Positions 25,681-33,951 of a stretch of DNA of 64,000 nt are shown here, one piece after another. The notes below the pieces were generated by a model. It saw only the letters and a list, made by a program, of their open reading frames with translations, was not told the origin of the DNA and did not search any database. Every line of letters starts with the position of its first letter. Within the stretch, counting starts at the first letter, position 1. Location: positions 1 to 64,000 of the forward strand of contig JAUZOE010000001.1 in the NCBI GenBank assembly GCA_030706605.1. The letters are read 5' to 3'. This DNA is from Bacteroidota bacterium (GTDB taxonomy: Bacteria; Bacteroidota; Bacteroidia; Chitinophagales; Chitinophagaceae). Position numbers and translations under genes: made by a program.

Positions 25681-28485
25681 TTACGCCGCTAATACTTCAT
25701 TTAATTCCTCAATAATTTCATCCGTCTTGTCTCCAAATAATTGCCACATCTTACCAAGTCCTCCATTTTTATTAAAAGGGTCCAGTTCAAAATCTTCTTT
25801 CTCTACATGAAAACTATTGGCTACATAATCTTTTATCATGCGCAGCCATTGCATCTGCTCTTCGGTAAATTTTATCGCAGCTCCTGCCTGTTTTTTAAAT
25901 ACCCAATCCTGGAAGTTCTTATCAACCGTTTTATCATAAGGCGCCAATGTATTGTCTATGCCACTTACTTTACGTATCAAACTGACCAACGCAATTAGCT
26001 CATTTTTTGGCGAGCCATTTACTTCTTTCAGTTGCTCGTAGGACTTCCATACCCGCACCGGGGCAAGTAAAGGCTGTTCCGTTTTTATTATTTCATACAG
26101 GTCTTTAATCATTTTGTAAGTCAATTCTCTCCGGCGAAAAGGTTGCCCGTAAAAGATTTGCAAGGCAGTAATTTCATCTTTATGCGCTTCTATCCATGCG
26201 GTAAAGTTGCTGATGGTGAGGGAGGCTGCGGCCTGTTGGTCTTTTACCCAGCCAATATTAGTTACTTCATCTATGTTAATACCATCCATTACCTGGTCGT
26301 ATTTTTTTCTTACATCAACGATGTAATCCCGCAATTCAGGATTATGAAAAACAGCCACCGCATCTTCTATTAATTTTGAATGTTCATTATTAATAGCTGT
26401 ACCAATTTCAGCAGGCGATGCTCCCATTTTTTCACTTTCAATATTGAACTTGATACCTTCTAATGTATCCGGGTCATACGCATTTAATAATTGTTTTACC
26501 ACGTGCTGAATAGAATAGCCGTTTGCCTGCTCTTCAAAATTTTCTTTTTCTTTTTGATTGATTTGTTTGTCGAGCCTGAGTAAACGATTGGCAAGTGAGC
26601 TGAGAATATCTTCGTTCCGGTTGCCCATGGCTACATTCTGCAGCAGGTCTTTCAAACTCATGCCGGGCTTTTTCTCCAGCGGGCGGCTATCTGTTTTTTG
26701 GGAACTCTCTACTCCTATTGCATCAATAATTACAAAATGATCTTTAGTGAATTTGGCTGTAGGTGTGCCCGTGGCTTTTAATTGTTCCAGCGAGCAGGTG
26801 CGGGTGCCACGGCCTTTCATTTGCTCATAATAACTGCGGCTTTTTACATCACGCATAAAAACCAAAACTTCCAGCGGCCTGATGTCCGTTCCGGTAGCTA
26901 TCATGTCAACTGTAACGGCTATACGCGGATAATAATCATTACGAAACTGGCTGAGTACGCTCTTGGGATCTTCCTCACTTTTGTAGGTTATCTTTTTACA
27001 GAATTTATTTTCTTCTGCAAATTCTTCCCGTACTATTTCAATAATGTCTTCAGCATGTGAATCTGTCTTGGCGAAGATGAGTGTCTTTGGTATTTCAAAG
27101 GCAGCCTCACCCCGTTCCTCTCCCGGGGGAGAGGGGGAAGAAAACCTATCCGGGAACATCATTGGTAAATTTTCCTTTATAGCTCTTATTACGGTTCTTA
27201 TAGTACTGAGGTTTACAATATCCCTGTCTAATTGTTTGCCACTGTATTCAATATCTTCATCTACGCTCTCCCAAAATTTAATTCTTGTTTGCCTTTGTCT
27301 TTTGTCAACTTTTTCACCCATTGCAATCCTGCCTCCATCTTTAGTAATCTTTGTATCTATCGTAAATACATTGTAAGGAACCAGTACACCATCTATCACT
27401 GCTTTTTCATAACCATAATCACTAACTATATTCTTATCGAAATAACCAAACGTCCTGTTGTCAGGAGTTGCAGTAAGTCCTACCTGGAAAATATCAAAAT
27501 AATCCAGTACCTGTTTCCATAAATTATAAATGCTGCGGTGGCATTCATCAATTACGATAAAATCGAAAAACTCTATCGGTACTTTTTTATTATAAACAAC
27601 CGGGGCAGGCTCTTTTTCTTTATATTCATTTGGATTTATTTCCTCGGCACTTTCATCCATCTCCTTGTCCTGCAAAATAGAGTACATGCGCTGAATCGTA
27701 GAAATATACACCTGGTTATCATCAGGAATGAAACTGCTCTTCAACCTGGTGACTGCATATAACTCTGTAAACTTCCTGTTATCATCATTAGGTACATAAG
27801 CCATGAATTCCTGTTCAGCCTGTTCGCCTAAGTTCTTGGTATCTACCAAAAACAAAATGCGTTTTGCCTTTGCATATTTTAGCAAACGATAAATAAATGT
27901 AATCGCAGTATATGTCTTACCGGCACCTGTTGCCATTTGTATGAGCGCTTTTGTCCGGTAATCTTTAAATGATTTTTCTAAATTATTAATAGCAATAACC
28001 TGGCAGTCTCTCAATCCATCTTCAGGCAAAGCAGGTATATCATGTAATCTTGCTCTTAATGGTTTTTCCTGTTTCACCCATTCCTGCAATGTTTCAGGCC
28101 GGAAGAAAGTAAATACAGTTCTCGACCTGGGCTTGGGGTCACGGTAATCGGTGAACTTGGTTACTTCGCCGGTACTTTCATACACGAAGGGGAGCTTTTC
28201 GTTATCTAAATATTTAAGCTTTGCAGACGCATACCCTTCAGACTGTGTTTCATGTTCACTAAAGTGTATGGCCTCTTCTATTCTTTTTGCTTCTATAATG
28301 CCAACGGGTTTTTTATCAACGAACAAAACATAATCGGCAGGGCCTACCTCTGTTTGATATTCGGTAACTGCAACACCTAAACCCGCATTCAGATTGATTT
28401 TATTTTTTGGTTGCACAATCCACCCGGATGCAACGAGCATTGCGTCAATTTTATCACGGGCAATCTGTTCAGGGTTTTGGTTCAA
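25681..28485 (-). CDS. hsdR: Type I restriction endonuclease subunit HsdR
   Basis: 934 aa. The N-terminal nuclease domain has ADYVLFVDKKPVGIIEAKR (the D...ExK core). The SF2 motor has MATGAGKTYTA (Walker A, about residue 185), VIDECHRS (DEAH box), GLTATP (motif III) and QMKGRGTRT (motif VI). An EcoEI-type C-terminal domain ends the protein. This is the ATP-dependent translocase/nuclease that cuts unmethylated DNA. The start is TTG; upstream in frame there is only a stop. Near residue 455 the peptide SSPSPPGEERGEAAF is encoded by an inserted repeat. It is the first gene of the island on this strand. Confidence 0.94.
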   Translation of the reverse strand: MNQNPEQIARDKIDAMLVASGWIVQPKNKINLNAGLGVAVTEYQTEVGPADYVLFVDKKPVGIIEAKRIEEAIHFSEHETQSEGYASAKLKYLDNEKLPFVYESTGEVTKFTDYRDPKPRSRTVFTFFRPETLQEWVKQEKPLRARLHDIPALPEDGLRDCQVIAINNLEKSFKDYRTKALIQMATGAGKTYTAITFIYRLLKYAKAKRILFLVDTKNLGEQAEQEFMAYVPNDDNRKFTELYAVTRLKSSFIPDDNQVYISTIQRMYSILQDKEMDESAEEINPNEYKEKEPAPVVYNKKVPIEFFDFIVIDECHRSIYNLWKQVLDYFDIFQVGLTATPDNRTFGYFDKNIVSDYGYEKAVIDGVLVPYNVFTIDTKITKDGGRIAMGEKVDKRQRQTRIKFWESVDEDIEYSGKQLDRDIVNLSTIRTVIRAIKENLPMMFPDRFSSPSPPGEERGEAAFEIPKTLIFAKTDSHAEDIIEIVREEFAEENKFCKKITYKSEEDPKSVLSQFRNDYYPRIAVTVDMIATGTDIRPLEVLVFMRDVKSRSYYEQMKGRGTRTCSLEQLKATGTPTAKFTKDHFVIIDAIGVESSQKTDSRPLEKKPGMSLKDLLQNVAMGNRNEDILSSLANRLLRLDKQINQKEKENFEEQANGYSIQHVVKQLLNAYDPDTLEGIKFNIESEKMGASPAEIGTAINNEHSKLIEDAVAVFHNPELRDYIVDVRKKYDQVMDGINIDEVTNIGWVKDQQAAASLTISNFTAWIEAHKDEITALQIFYGQPFRRRELTYKMIKDLYEIIKTEQPLLAPVRVWKSYEQLKEVNGSPKNELIALVSLIRKVSGIDNTLAPYDKTVDKNFQDWVFKKQAGAAIKFTEEQMQWLRMIKDYVANSFHVEKEDFELDPFNKNGGLGKMWQLFGDKTDEIIEELNEVLAA
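27103..27139. repeat. Palindromic repeat inserted in frame within hsdR
   Basis: The core CCTCTCCCGGGGGAGAGG is a near-perfect palindrome flanked by CCTCACCCCGTT, a type of GC-rich repeat usually found between genes. It lies in the linker between helicase lobes (FPDRF...EIPKTLIFAK) and is far more GC-rich than its surroundings. Confidence 0.7.
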
Positions 28486-28721
28486 AGCCTGGTTAAAAGG
28501 TTTATTTATAAATTAAAAATTCCGAAACAATATGTCCTTGCGTATTATTATAGGTTGTGCAACTGCTCTTTATTAAAACTAATCGAGTTTAAACAAGGGG
28601 TGACATCTAAACTTTCCAATAAGTCTTTCTATTAGATATTCAAATATATCGAAACTGATTGATATACCTGTCAGATTATCATCATTTTATATATGCTCTG
28701 TACCACTTCTGAACATTATAA
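28486..28721. other. hsdR upstream region, no gene seen
   Basis: AT-rich sequence between the hsdR start and the 22-bp array. No supported open frame. At 28641-28648 the minus strand reads TATATTTG, a possible -7 box for hsdR, but with no matching -33 box. Confidence 0.4.
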
Positions 28722-28892
28722 AACACGATTTGTATACCTTATAATCACGATTCTTATACCATAGAATCCGATTCTTATACCATACAATCACGATTCTTAT
28801 ACCATATAATCACGATTTTTATACCATATAATCACGATTCTTATACCATACAATCGCGATTTTTATACCATATAATCACGATTCCTATACCC
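28722..28892. repeat. 22-bp tandem repeat array, eight copies
   Basis: Copies start at 28722, 28743, 28765, 28786, 28808, 28830, 28852 and 28874, with a period of 21-22 bases. The core is AATCACGATTCTTATACCAT, with scattered substitutions. There are no spacers, so it is not a CRISPR array. It lies upstream of hsdR and could influence its expression, or be a copy-number-variable minisatellite. Confidence 0.9.
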
Positions 28893-28967
28893 CCTTCCCG
28901 GCGGGTGTTCCCATCCTACATTCCCAAATGCTCCCTGTTTACACAATCTAGTTTACACTCTTAAGGG

Positions 28968-29300
28968 CCACCATACGCTGTACTTTCATTAAAATACGCT
29001 GTACAAGAGTCATCATACGCTGTACAAGAGTCATCATACGCCGTACTATGGTCGTCATACGCCGTACTTTGATCAAAGTACGCAGGACAAGAGCCATCAT
29101 ACGCTGTATGATGGTCATCATACGCCGTACTTTGATCAAAGTACGCAGGACAAGAGCTATCATACGCCGTATGATGGTCATCATACGCCGTACTTTAATC
29201 AAAGTACGCAGGACAAGAGTCATCATACGCCGTATGATGGTCATCATACGCCGTACTATGGTCATCATACGGCGTACTTTAATCAAAGTACGCCGTACGA
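28968..29300. repeat. 63-bp palindrome-rich repeat array
   Basis: Successive 63-bp units alternate two palindromes. GTACTTTGATCAAAGTAC lies at 29064 and 29127 and, with one centre change, at 29190 and 29274. CATCATACGCCGTATGATG lies at 29221 and, with a change each, at 29095 and 29158. Between them is CGCAGGACAAGAG. Flanking bases contain degenerate 21-bp versions (CATCATACGCTGTACAAGAG). Because the period is a multiple of three, long open frames appear on both strands; I regard these as by-products. Confidence 0.88.
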
Positions 29301-29336
29301 AAACGCCTGTTTTCCGGATTTTTCTTCTCGGAAACC

Positions 29337-29401
29337 TCTCACGCAATGGACGTTGTGTTTCTAATCGGAACGTCGCGTACCGGAGACGTTCCTGAGAAAA
29401 A
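29337..29401. repeat. 65-bp island-edge repeat, right copy
   Basis: Matches 11237-11301 at about 60 of 65 bases in the same orientation; contains GGAACGTC...GACGTTCC. The two copies bracket all accessory genes. From 29402 to 29560 I see no gene. Confidence 0.8.
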
Positions 29402-29560
29402 GGCTGTATTTCACACCATGCTTTTGGCAATTATTGGGGTACATAAGGGCCGCATTCTGTAGGCAACAGCCTCAATGCCCCGGTGCGTAGCCCTAAGTAT
29501 ATTTATTGTTTCGTGAGCCACGAAGCAAGGCTGAGTTCAATCATAACACACTGATTTTAA

Positions 29561-29591
29561 AAGAAAAAAGGCTGCTCATAGTGGAGCAGCC
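29561..29591 (-). terminator. Rho-independent terminator after tRNA-Leu
   Basis: On the minus strand, a GGCTGCTC stem with complement GAGCAGCC and a 6-base loop, followed by a T-run. It lies 30 bases past the tRNA-Leu 3' end. Confidence 0.85.
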
Positions 29592-29621
29592 TGAAGATTT
29601 TTTGAAAGGAAATGAAGTAAG

Positions 29622-29707
29622 TACCCGGGATGGGAGTTGAACCCACACTTGCATTGCTGCAAACAGGATTTTAAGTCCTGCGTGTCTACCAGTTCCACCA
29701 CCCGGGT
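29622..29707 (-). tRNA. tRNA-Leu (anticodon UAA)
   Basis: 86 nt. The acceptor stem ACCCGGG pairs with CCCGGGT. D-arm GGTGGAACTGGTAGAC, anticodon stem-loop GCAGGACTTAAAATCCTGT with TAA, a long variable arm, and GGGTTCAACTCCC as T-arm. CCA is not encoded. The defence island lies directly downstream of its 3' end. Confidence 0.95.
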
Positions 29708-29762
29708 AAACATCTAATGTCTAAAAAAAAAGCAGATAACTTTGGTATCTACTTTAATTGTG

Positions 29763-29835
<73 letters not shown>

Positions 29836-29862
29836 ATTGTCTTAAGAACTAAAAATGGAGTG

Positions 29863-29893
29863 CAAAAATAGGGTTTGTAGCCTTGAGAGCAAA
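29863..29893 (-). promoter_or_regulatory. Bacteroidota sigma-A promoter for tRNA-Gly/tRNA-Leu
   Basis: On the minus strand, TTTG at the -33 position, a spacer of exactly 19 bases, then TATTTTTG at -7: a full match to the Bacteroidota primary promoter consensus (TTTG-N19-TAnnTTTG). The predicted start leaves a leader of about 20 bases before tRNA-Gly. Confidence 0.8.
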
Positions 29894-29895
29894 AT

Positions 29896-30099
29896 TTATT
29901 TGTATTGTGGATTGTACAAAGTATTACCCGGAACTTCTACATTAGGCTTGCCCGTATAGCGATGCTCATACATGGTATAACAACCCCCGGCTACAAGTGC
30001 CATAATTATGACTACCTGGCAATAAAACAAAAACCGTGACGTAGATACCCAACTGTATCCAAGATCTTTCCCGTTGTTATCAATTATTTCTTCTTCCAT
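29896..30099 (-). CDS. Small single-pass membrane protein
   Basis: 67 aa. An acidic N-terminus (MEEEIIDNNGKDLGYS), one membrane helix (about 26-44, FYCQVVIIMALVAGGCYTMY) and a short hydrophilic tail ending NTLYNPQYK. Family not recognised. TATTTTTG, a -7-like box, lies about 19 bases upstream. Its stop is 3 bases from the tRNA promoter. Confidence 0.6.
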   Translation of the reverse strand: MEEEIIDNNGKDLGYSWVSTSRFLFYCQVVIIMALVAGGCYTMYEHRYTGKPNVEVPGNTLYNPQYK

Positions 30100-30117
30100 A
30101 TTTTATAATTTGCTGGG

Positions 30118-30125
30118 CAAAAATA
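30118..30125 (-). promoter_or_regulatory. Putative -7 box for the 67-aa gene
   Basis: The minus strand reads TATTTTTG (TAnnTTTG), 18 bases before the ATG. The -33 box is not evident. Confidence 0.35.
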
Positions 30126-30143
30126 ACAGATTGAATTCAAATA

Positions 30144-31175
30144 TCATTTTTTGTCCCCAATAATTTCAGAAAATGTTTTCTTTTTGTTGATAAAATGTGC
30201 CCAAACGATGCTTCCATCATAGACTCCTTTCATCCTTTTCATTTTTATTTTAGGAAGTTTTTTTCCTCTTTTCCCGGTAAAAATCCATTTGATAAAATGA
30301 AGGTGGGCCGATTCTATAGAAATAAAAATGCTTCCTTTTCCTTTTAACAATGCCTGGAAGGCAACCACATTATCTAAAATAATTCGTACCGGTATCTTCC
30401 ATACCAATTCATAAAAGGGTAAATTTTTTGAAAGCATTACCAGGTTATTTCTAAAATTCAAATACACTTTTTTCCGGTTACCGACAGGCAATGTTCCCCC
30501 GCCTACATGGTACACCATGGAAGCTGGTGCTGCATAAATTTTATACCCCGCTCTGTGCGCTCTCCAGCAGAGATCTATTTCTTCCTGGTGAGCAAAAAAA
30601 TATTCATCAAAGCCATTTAATTCATGAAAGACTTTCGACTTAATAAACAATGCCGCCCCGGTGGCCCAGAATATTTCTGAGGAATGATCATATTGTCCCG
30701 TATCTTTTTCACAAGAGTCAAACACACGTCCCCGCGCAAAAGGATACCCCAGCCTATCTATCCAGCCGCCGCAGGCGCCTGCATATTCAAATTGATCTTT
30801 CTGCGTAAAGGACAATATTTTCGGCTGGCAAATGGCTGTTTTTTCATCTTTTTCCATCAATGAAATAACAGGCGATATCCAACCGGGTACCACTTCTACA
30901 TCGCTGTTGAGCAAAATATAATAATCGGCTAATACACTTTTCAATGCACTATTATACCCTTTTGCAAATCCTTCATTAGCGGGATGCAGTACTATTTTTA
31001 TAGTAGGGTAATTTTGCTGTAAAAAAGAAACCGAATCATCTGTGGAAGCATTATCCGCAACAATCACTGAAAGGTTTTCATAGGCAGATGCCATTACCGA
31101 TGGAAGAAATTTTTCCAGAAAATTTTTCCCATTCCAGTTAAGAATTACAATAGCAACAGATGGCGGTAATGTCAA
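30144..31175 (-). CDS. Glycosyltransferase family 2
   Basis: 343 aa. GT-A fold: VAIVILNWNGKNFLEKFLPS at the N-terminus, VIVADNASTDDS near 35, the metal-site equivalent LLNSDVEVVPGW near 90, and FDEYFFAHQEEIDLCWRAHR near 195-215, which is typical of the rhamnosyltransferase-like branch. It probably adds a sugar to a surface polysaccharide or lipid-linked glycan; donor and acceptor cannot be told. It is a single gene, divergent from the sensor kinase. Confidence 0.88.
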   Translation of the reverse strand: MTLPPSVAIVILNWNGKNFLEKFLPSVMASAYENLSVIVADNASTDDSVSFLQQNYPTIKIVLHPANEGFAKGYNSALKSVLADYYILLNSDVEVVPGWISPVISLMEKDEKTAICQPKILSFTQKDQFEYAGACGGWIDRLGYPFARGRVFDSCEKDTGQYDHSSEIFWATGAALFIKSKVFHELNGFDEYFFAHQEEIDLCWRAHRAGYKIYAAPASMVYHVGGGTLPVGNRKKVYLNFRNNLVMLSKNLPFYELVWKIPVRIILDNVVAFQALLKGKGSIFISIESAHLHFIKWIFTGKRGKKLPKIKMKRMKGVYDGSIVWAHFINKKKTFSEIIGDKK

Positions 31176-31197
31176 TAAAAATGGTATTAATTATTTA

Positions 31198-31205
31198 CAA
31201 ACATA
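31198..31205 (-). promoter_or_regulatory. Putative -7 box for the glycosyltransferase gene
   Basis: The minus strand reads TATGTTTG (TAnnTTTG), 22 bases before the ATG. No clear -33 box. Confidence 0.35.
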
Positions 31206-31258
31206 AAAGATTTTAGTTTTCAGAATATAGATTTTAGATTTGATGATAATCTTTTGTA

Positions 31259-32404
31259 ATGTTAAGGCAACTTCTCAATTTCAGGATGGGACTGGCAGTC
31301 ATTGCCGTGGCCATTGTTTCGGGCACTATTTTTTATTCTAATTTCCTGGCTAAAAAGATAGAAAAAGAAGAAAGGCAAAAAATAAGACAATGGGTAGAAG
31401 CTAATAAATTTATTGCCACAGCGCCGCAAAACGTTGACCTTACCTTAGCAAGCAGCATTCAACAACAAAATACGGATATTCCCATAATCTGGACCAATGA
31501 AAATGACAGTATTATTGATTCGAGAAATTTAGACTCATCGCAAATTTCTTCTAAGAGTTATCTTGAAAAAAAACTAAAGCAATTTAAATCCGGTCACCAA
31601 CCGGTAATCTTGGTACTGAATAAAGCGCCTTATGTTGCCGATAAATATTATTATGGCGATTCTAAATTATTAATACAAGTCAGGTACTTTCCTATCATCC
31701 AGTTAATGATAGTAGCGCTGTTTATTTTCATCACTTTTTACGCGATATCTGCCAGGAACAAATCTACTCAAAACCAGGTGTGGGCGGGCATGGCAAAGGA
31801 AACGGCTCACCAGTTGGGAACGCCCATTTCCTCATTAGAAGGCTGGATCGAAATGCTAAAAGAACAAAAAACTGATTCTTCTATTTCATCTGAAATGGAG
31901 AAAGATGTAAGCCGGCTAAAACTGATCAGCGACCGCTTTGGGAAAATAGGGAGCACTCCCAAACTGGAACAAAAAGACATAGCCGAGCAGGTAGAAAAAA
32001 TGGTAGCTTATATAAAAAGAAGATCCACCGAGAAAGTAAATTTTATCATAAACCAACCTGGTCACCCCATAATGGCCAATATATCTGAACCATTGTTTGA
32101 CTGGGTGATCGAAAATCTTTTAAAAAATGCTTTGGACGCCATCAATGGTAAAGGATTGATTACAATAAAAATACAACAACAAACGGGGCACGTAACGGTA
32201 GATATTTCGGACAGTGGCAAAGGAATCAGCAAACAAAATTTAGGAAAAGTGTTTAAACCGGGGTTCACCACGAAGAAAAGAGGCTGGGGACTTGGTCTCT
32301 CGCTGGCCAAACGAATTATTGACCAATATCACAAGGGACAATTATATATTAAATCATCAGAACCGGGTAAAGGAACTACTTTCAGGATTATATTAAACAC
32401 TTAG
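31259..32404 (+). CDS. Membrane sensor histidine kinase
   Basis: 381 aa. One membrane helix at about 10-30 and a second at about 148-165 (IQLMIVALFIFITFYAI) frame a periplasmic sensor of about 120 residues. The kinase core follows: H-box AKETAHQLGTPISSLEGW, N-box WVIENLLKNALDAI, G1 ISDSGKGI and G2 RGWGLGLSLAKRII. No response regulator gene is adjacent, so it is an orphan in this window and its stimulus is unknown. Confidence 0.9.
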   Translation: MLRQLLNFRMGLAVIAVAIVSGTIFYSNFLAKKIEKEERQKIRQWVEANKFIATAPQNVDLTLASSIQQQNTDIPIIWTNENDSIIDSRNLDSSQISSKSYLEKKLKQFKSGHQPVILVLNKAPYVADKYYYGDSKLLIQVRYFPIIQLMIVALFIFITFYAISARNKSTQNQVWAGMAKETAHQLGTPISSLEGWIEMLKEQKTDSSISSEMEKDVSRLKLISDRFGKIGSTPKLEQKDIAEQVEKMVAYIKRRSTEKVNFIINQPGHPIMANISEPLFDWVIENLLKNALDAINGKGLITIKIQQQTGHVTVDISDSGKGISKQNLGKVFKPGFTTKKRGWGLGLSLAKRIIDQYHKGQLYIKSSEPGKGTTFRIILNT

Positions 32405-32425
32405 GTTTTAATGGCAGGGTTTTAT

Positions 32426-32433
32426 TAAATTTG
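32426..32433 (+). promoter_or_regulatory. Putative -7 box for tRNA-Leu(GAG)
   Basis: TAAATTTG matches TAnnTTTG and lies 22 bases before the mature 5' end, the same leader distance as for tRNA-Gly. The -33 element is poor. Confidence 0.45.
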
Positions 32434-32455
32434 CACCCCAAACTAAAAGTCAATT

Positions 32456-32541
32456 GCGGAGGTGGCGAAATTGGTAGACGCACTACTTTGAGGTGGTAGC
32501 GCCCATAACCGGGCGTGGGAGTTCGAATCTCCTCTTCCGCA
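32456..32541 (+). tRNA. tRNA-Leu (anticodon GAG)
   Basis: 86 nt. Acceptor GCGGAGG with CTTCCGC (one G-U pair), D-arm GGCGAAATTGGTAGACGC, anticodon arm CTACTTTGAGGTGGTAG with GAG, a long variable arm, T-arm GGGAGTTCGAATCTCC. CCA is not encoded. Confidence 0.95.
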
Positions 32542-32543
32542 CA

Positions 32544-32580
32544 AAATCCTTCATCTGAACAAGATGGAGGATTTTTTTTA
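32544..32580 (+). terminator. Terminator after tRNA-Leu(GAG)
   Basis: AAATCCTTCATCT pairs with AGATGGAGGATTT (one G-U) around a GAACA loop and is followed by a run of T. It starts 2 bases after the tRNA. Confidence 0.85.
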
Positions 32581-32624
32581 TTGTAAAATTTTAAATTACT
32601 TGTATCTTAATTCAAAATAAAAAT

Positions 32625-33896
32625 ATGCCTACTTTAATTACATGTCCTAATTGTAAACATGAATTTGCTCCTGAAGATGCTATTGCCCAATCGCTGGAAA
32701 AAGAATACCAGGAAAAATTTAATAATGACCGGCAAAAACTAATGAAACAATTTTCTGATCAGCAGAAAACACTGGAAGAACAACAAAAAGAATTTGAAAA
32801 AAAGAAAGAAATACAGAACCAGTTGTTTGCTGACAGGATGGAAAAAGAAAAGCTGAAAATGGAAACCGAACTACAGGGGAAATTAAGAAAATCGATCAGC
32901 AGTGATTTTGAAAACCAGCTCAAATTACTGCAACAATCTAATAATGATAATGAAGAAAAACTGAAACTGGCACGACAAAAAGAACTGGATTTCCTGAAAA
33001 AAGAAAAAGAACTGAAAACAAAAGCCGAGGAAATGGAAATTGAGTTGGAAAAAAAGCTCGCTGCCGAAAGAGCGCTTTTGACCGAACAGATAAGGAAGCA
33101 GGAAAAAGAAAAAAATGAAATAAAAGAAACTCAATACTCCCTCAAATTAAGAGAACTGGAAAAACAACTGGACGACCAGAAAAAATTAGCGGATGAAATG
33201 AAACGTAAGCATGAGCAGGGTTCCATGCAATTACAGGGTGAAGTGCAGGAAATGGCTTTGGAAGAGATATTAAAAAACAGTTTCCCCTTTGATATTATTG
33301 CAGAAGTAGGAAAAGGGATCAGGGGCGCCGATTGTACACAATTGATCAGGAATAATTTTGGACAGGAATGTGGCACCATCATTTATGAAAGCAAACGAAC
33401 AGAAAATTTTGGTGGCGACTGGATAGAAAAATTCAAAAAAGATATGCGTAGTACCGGGGCCGATATTGCCGTATTGGTTACCAAAACAATGCCGAAAGAT
33501 ATGGACTGTTTTGGTCTGAAAGATGGCATATGGGTTTGCACTTTCTCTGAAGTAAAAGCGCTGGCCCATGTTTTGCGTGATGGCATTATCCGCTTGTACA
33601 ATTCAACAAAAAACCAGGAAAATAAAGGCGATAAAATGCACCTGCTTTACGATTATCTCACCAGCCACGAATTTAGTGAGCAATGGAAAGCTATCCGCGA
33701 AGGCTTTGTAGCTATGAAAATGAGTATTACGAATGAAAGAAATGCCATGGAAAAATTATGGAAAGCAAGAGAAAAGCAATTAGAAAAAGTATTATTGAAT
33801 GCAGCACATGTAAAAGGTTCTATAGAAGGGATTTCCGGGATGGACGCTATTGACTTAAGCCTGATGGATGAACAAAATTTGTTGGAAGACGAGTAA
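32625..33896 (+). CDS. DUF2130 domain-containing protein
   Basis: 423 aa. The N-terminus has a CPNC motif (TLITCPNCKHEFAPEDAI), then a long coiled coil rich in Lys/Glu/Gln (about 25-205), then the DUF2130 domain (about 205-400; FPFDIIAEVGKGIRGADCTQ, IIYESKRTENFGGDW). The IIYESKR segment after an acidic stretch resembles a nuclease-type ExK core, and DUF2130 has been linked by comparison to restriction-like folds. Biological role unknown. Cytoplasmic. Confidence 0.85.
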   Translation: MPTLITCPNCKHEFAPEDAIAQSLEKEYQEKFNNDRQKLMKQFSDQQKTLEEQQKEFEKKKEIQNQLFADRMEKEKLKMETELQGKLRKSISSDFENQLKLLQQSNNDNEEKLKLARQKELDFLKKEKELKTKAEEMEIELEKKLAAERALLTEQIRKQEKEKNEIKETQYSLKLRELEKQLDDQKKLADEMKRKHEQGSMQLQGEVQEMALEEILKNSFPFDIIAEVGKGIRGADCTQLIRNNFGQECGTIIYESKRTENFGGDWIEKFKKDMRSTGADIAVLVTKTMPKDMDCFGLKDGIWVCTFSEVKALAHVLRDGIIRLYNSTKNQENKGDKMHLLYDYLTSHEFSEQWKAIREGFVAMKMSITNERNAMEKLWKAREKQLEKVLLNAAHVKGSIEGISGMDAIDLSLMDEQNLLEDE

Positions 33897-33951
33897 AATT
33901 TTCTATATCCGAATCAAATATTTTCATTTTTCCCTGATGACAAAAAATAAA

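Noticed and set aside
12456-28485. Island carried by an integrase or transposon
   Set aside because: No recombinase, transposase or conjugation gene is in the window. Recombination at repeats and at hsd gene ends explains the visible structure better.
28722-28892. Possible CRISPR array
   Set aside because: The copies are directly adjacent with no spacers, and no cas genes are present.
28948-29430. Long open frames on both strands (160 and 115 codons) with Arg-rich repeats
   Set aside because: They are produced by the 63-bp array, whose period is a multiple of three. The frame through the adjacent 65-bp repeat is not kept in its other copy, and no start-site signal is convincing.
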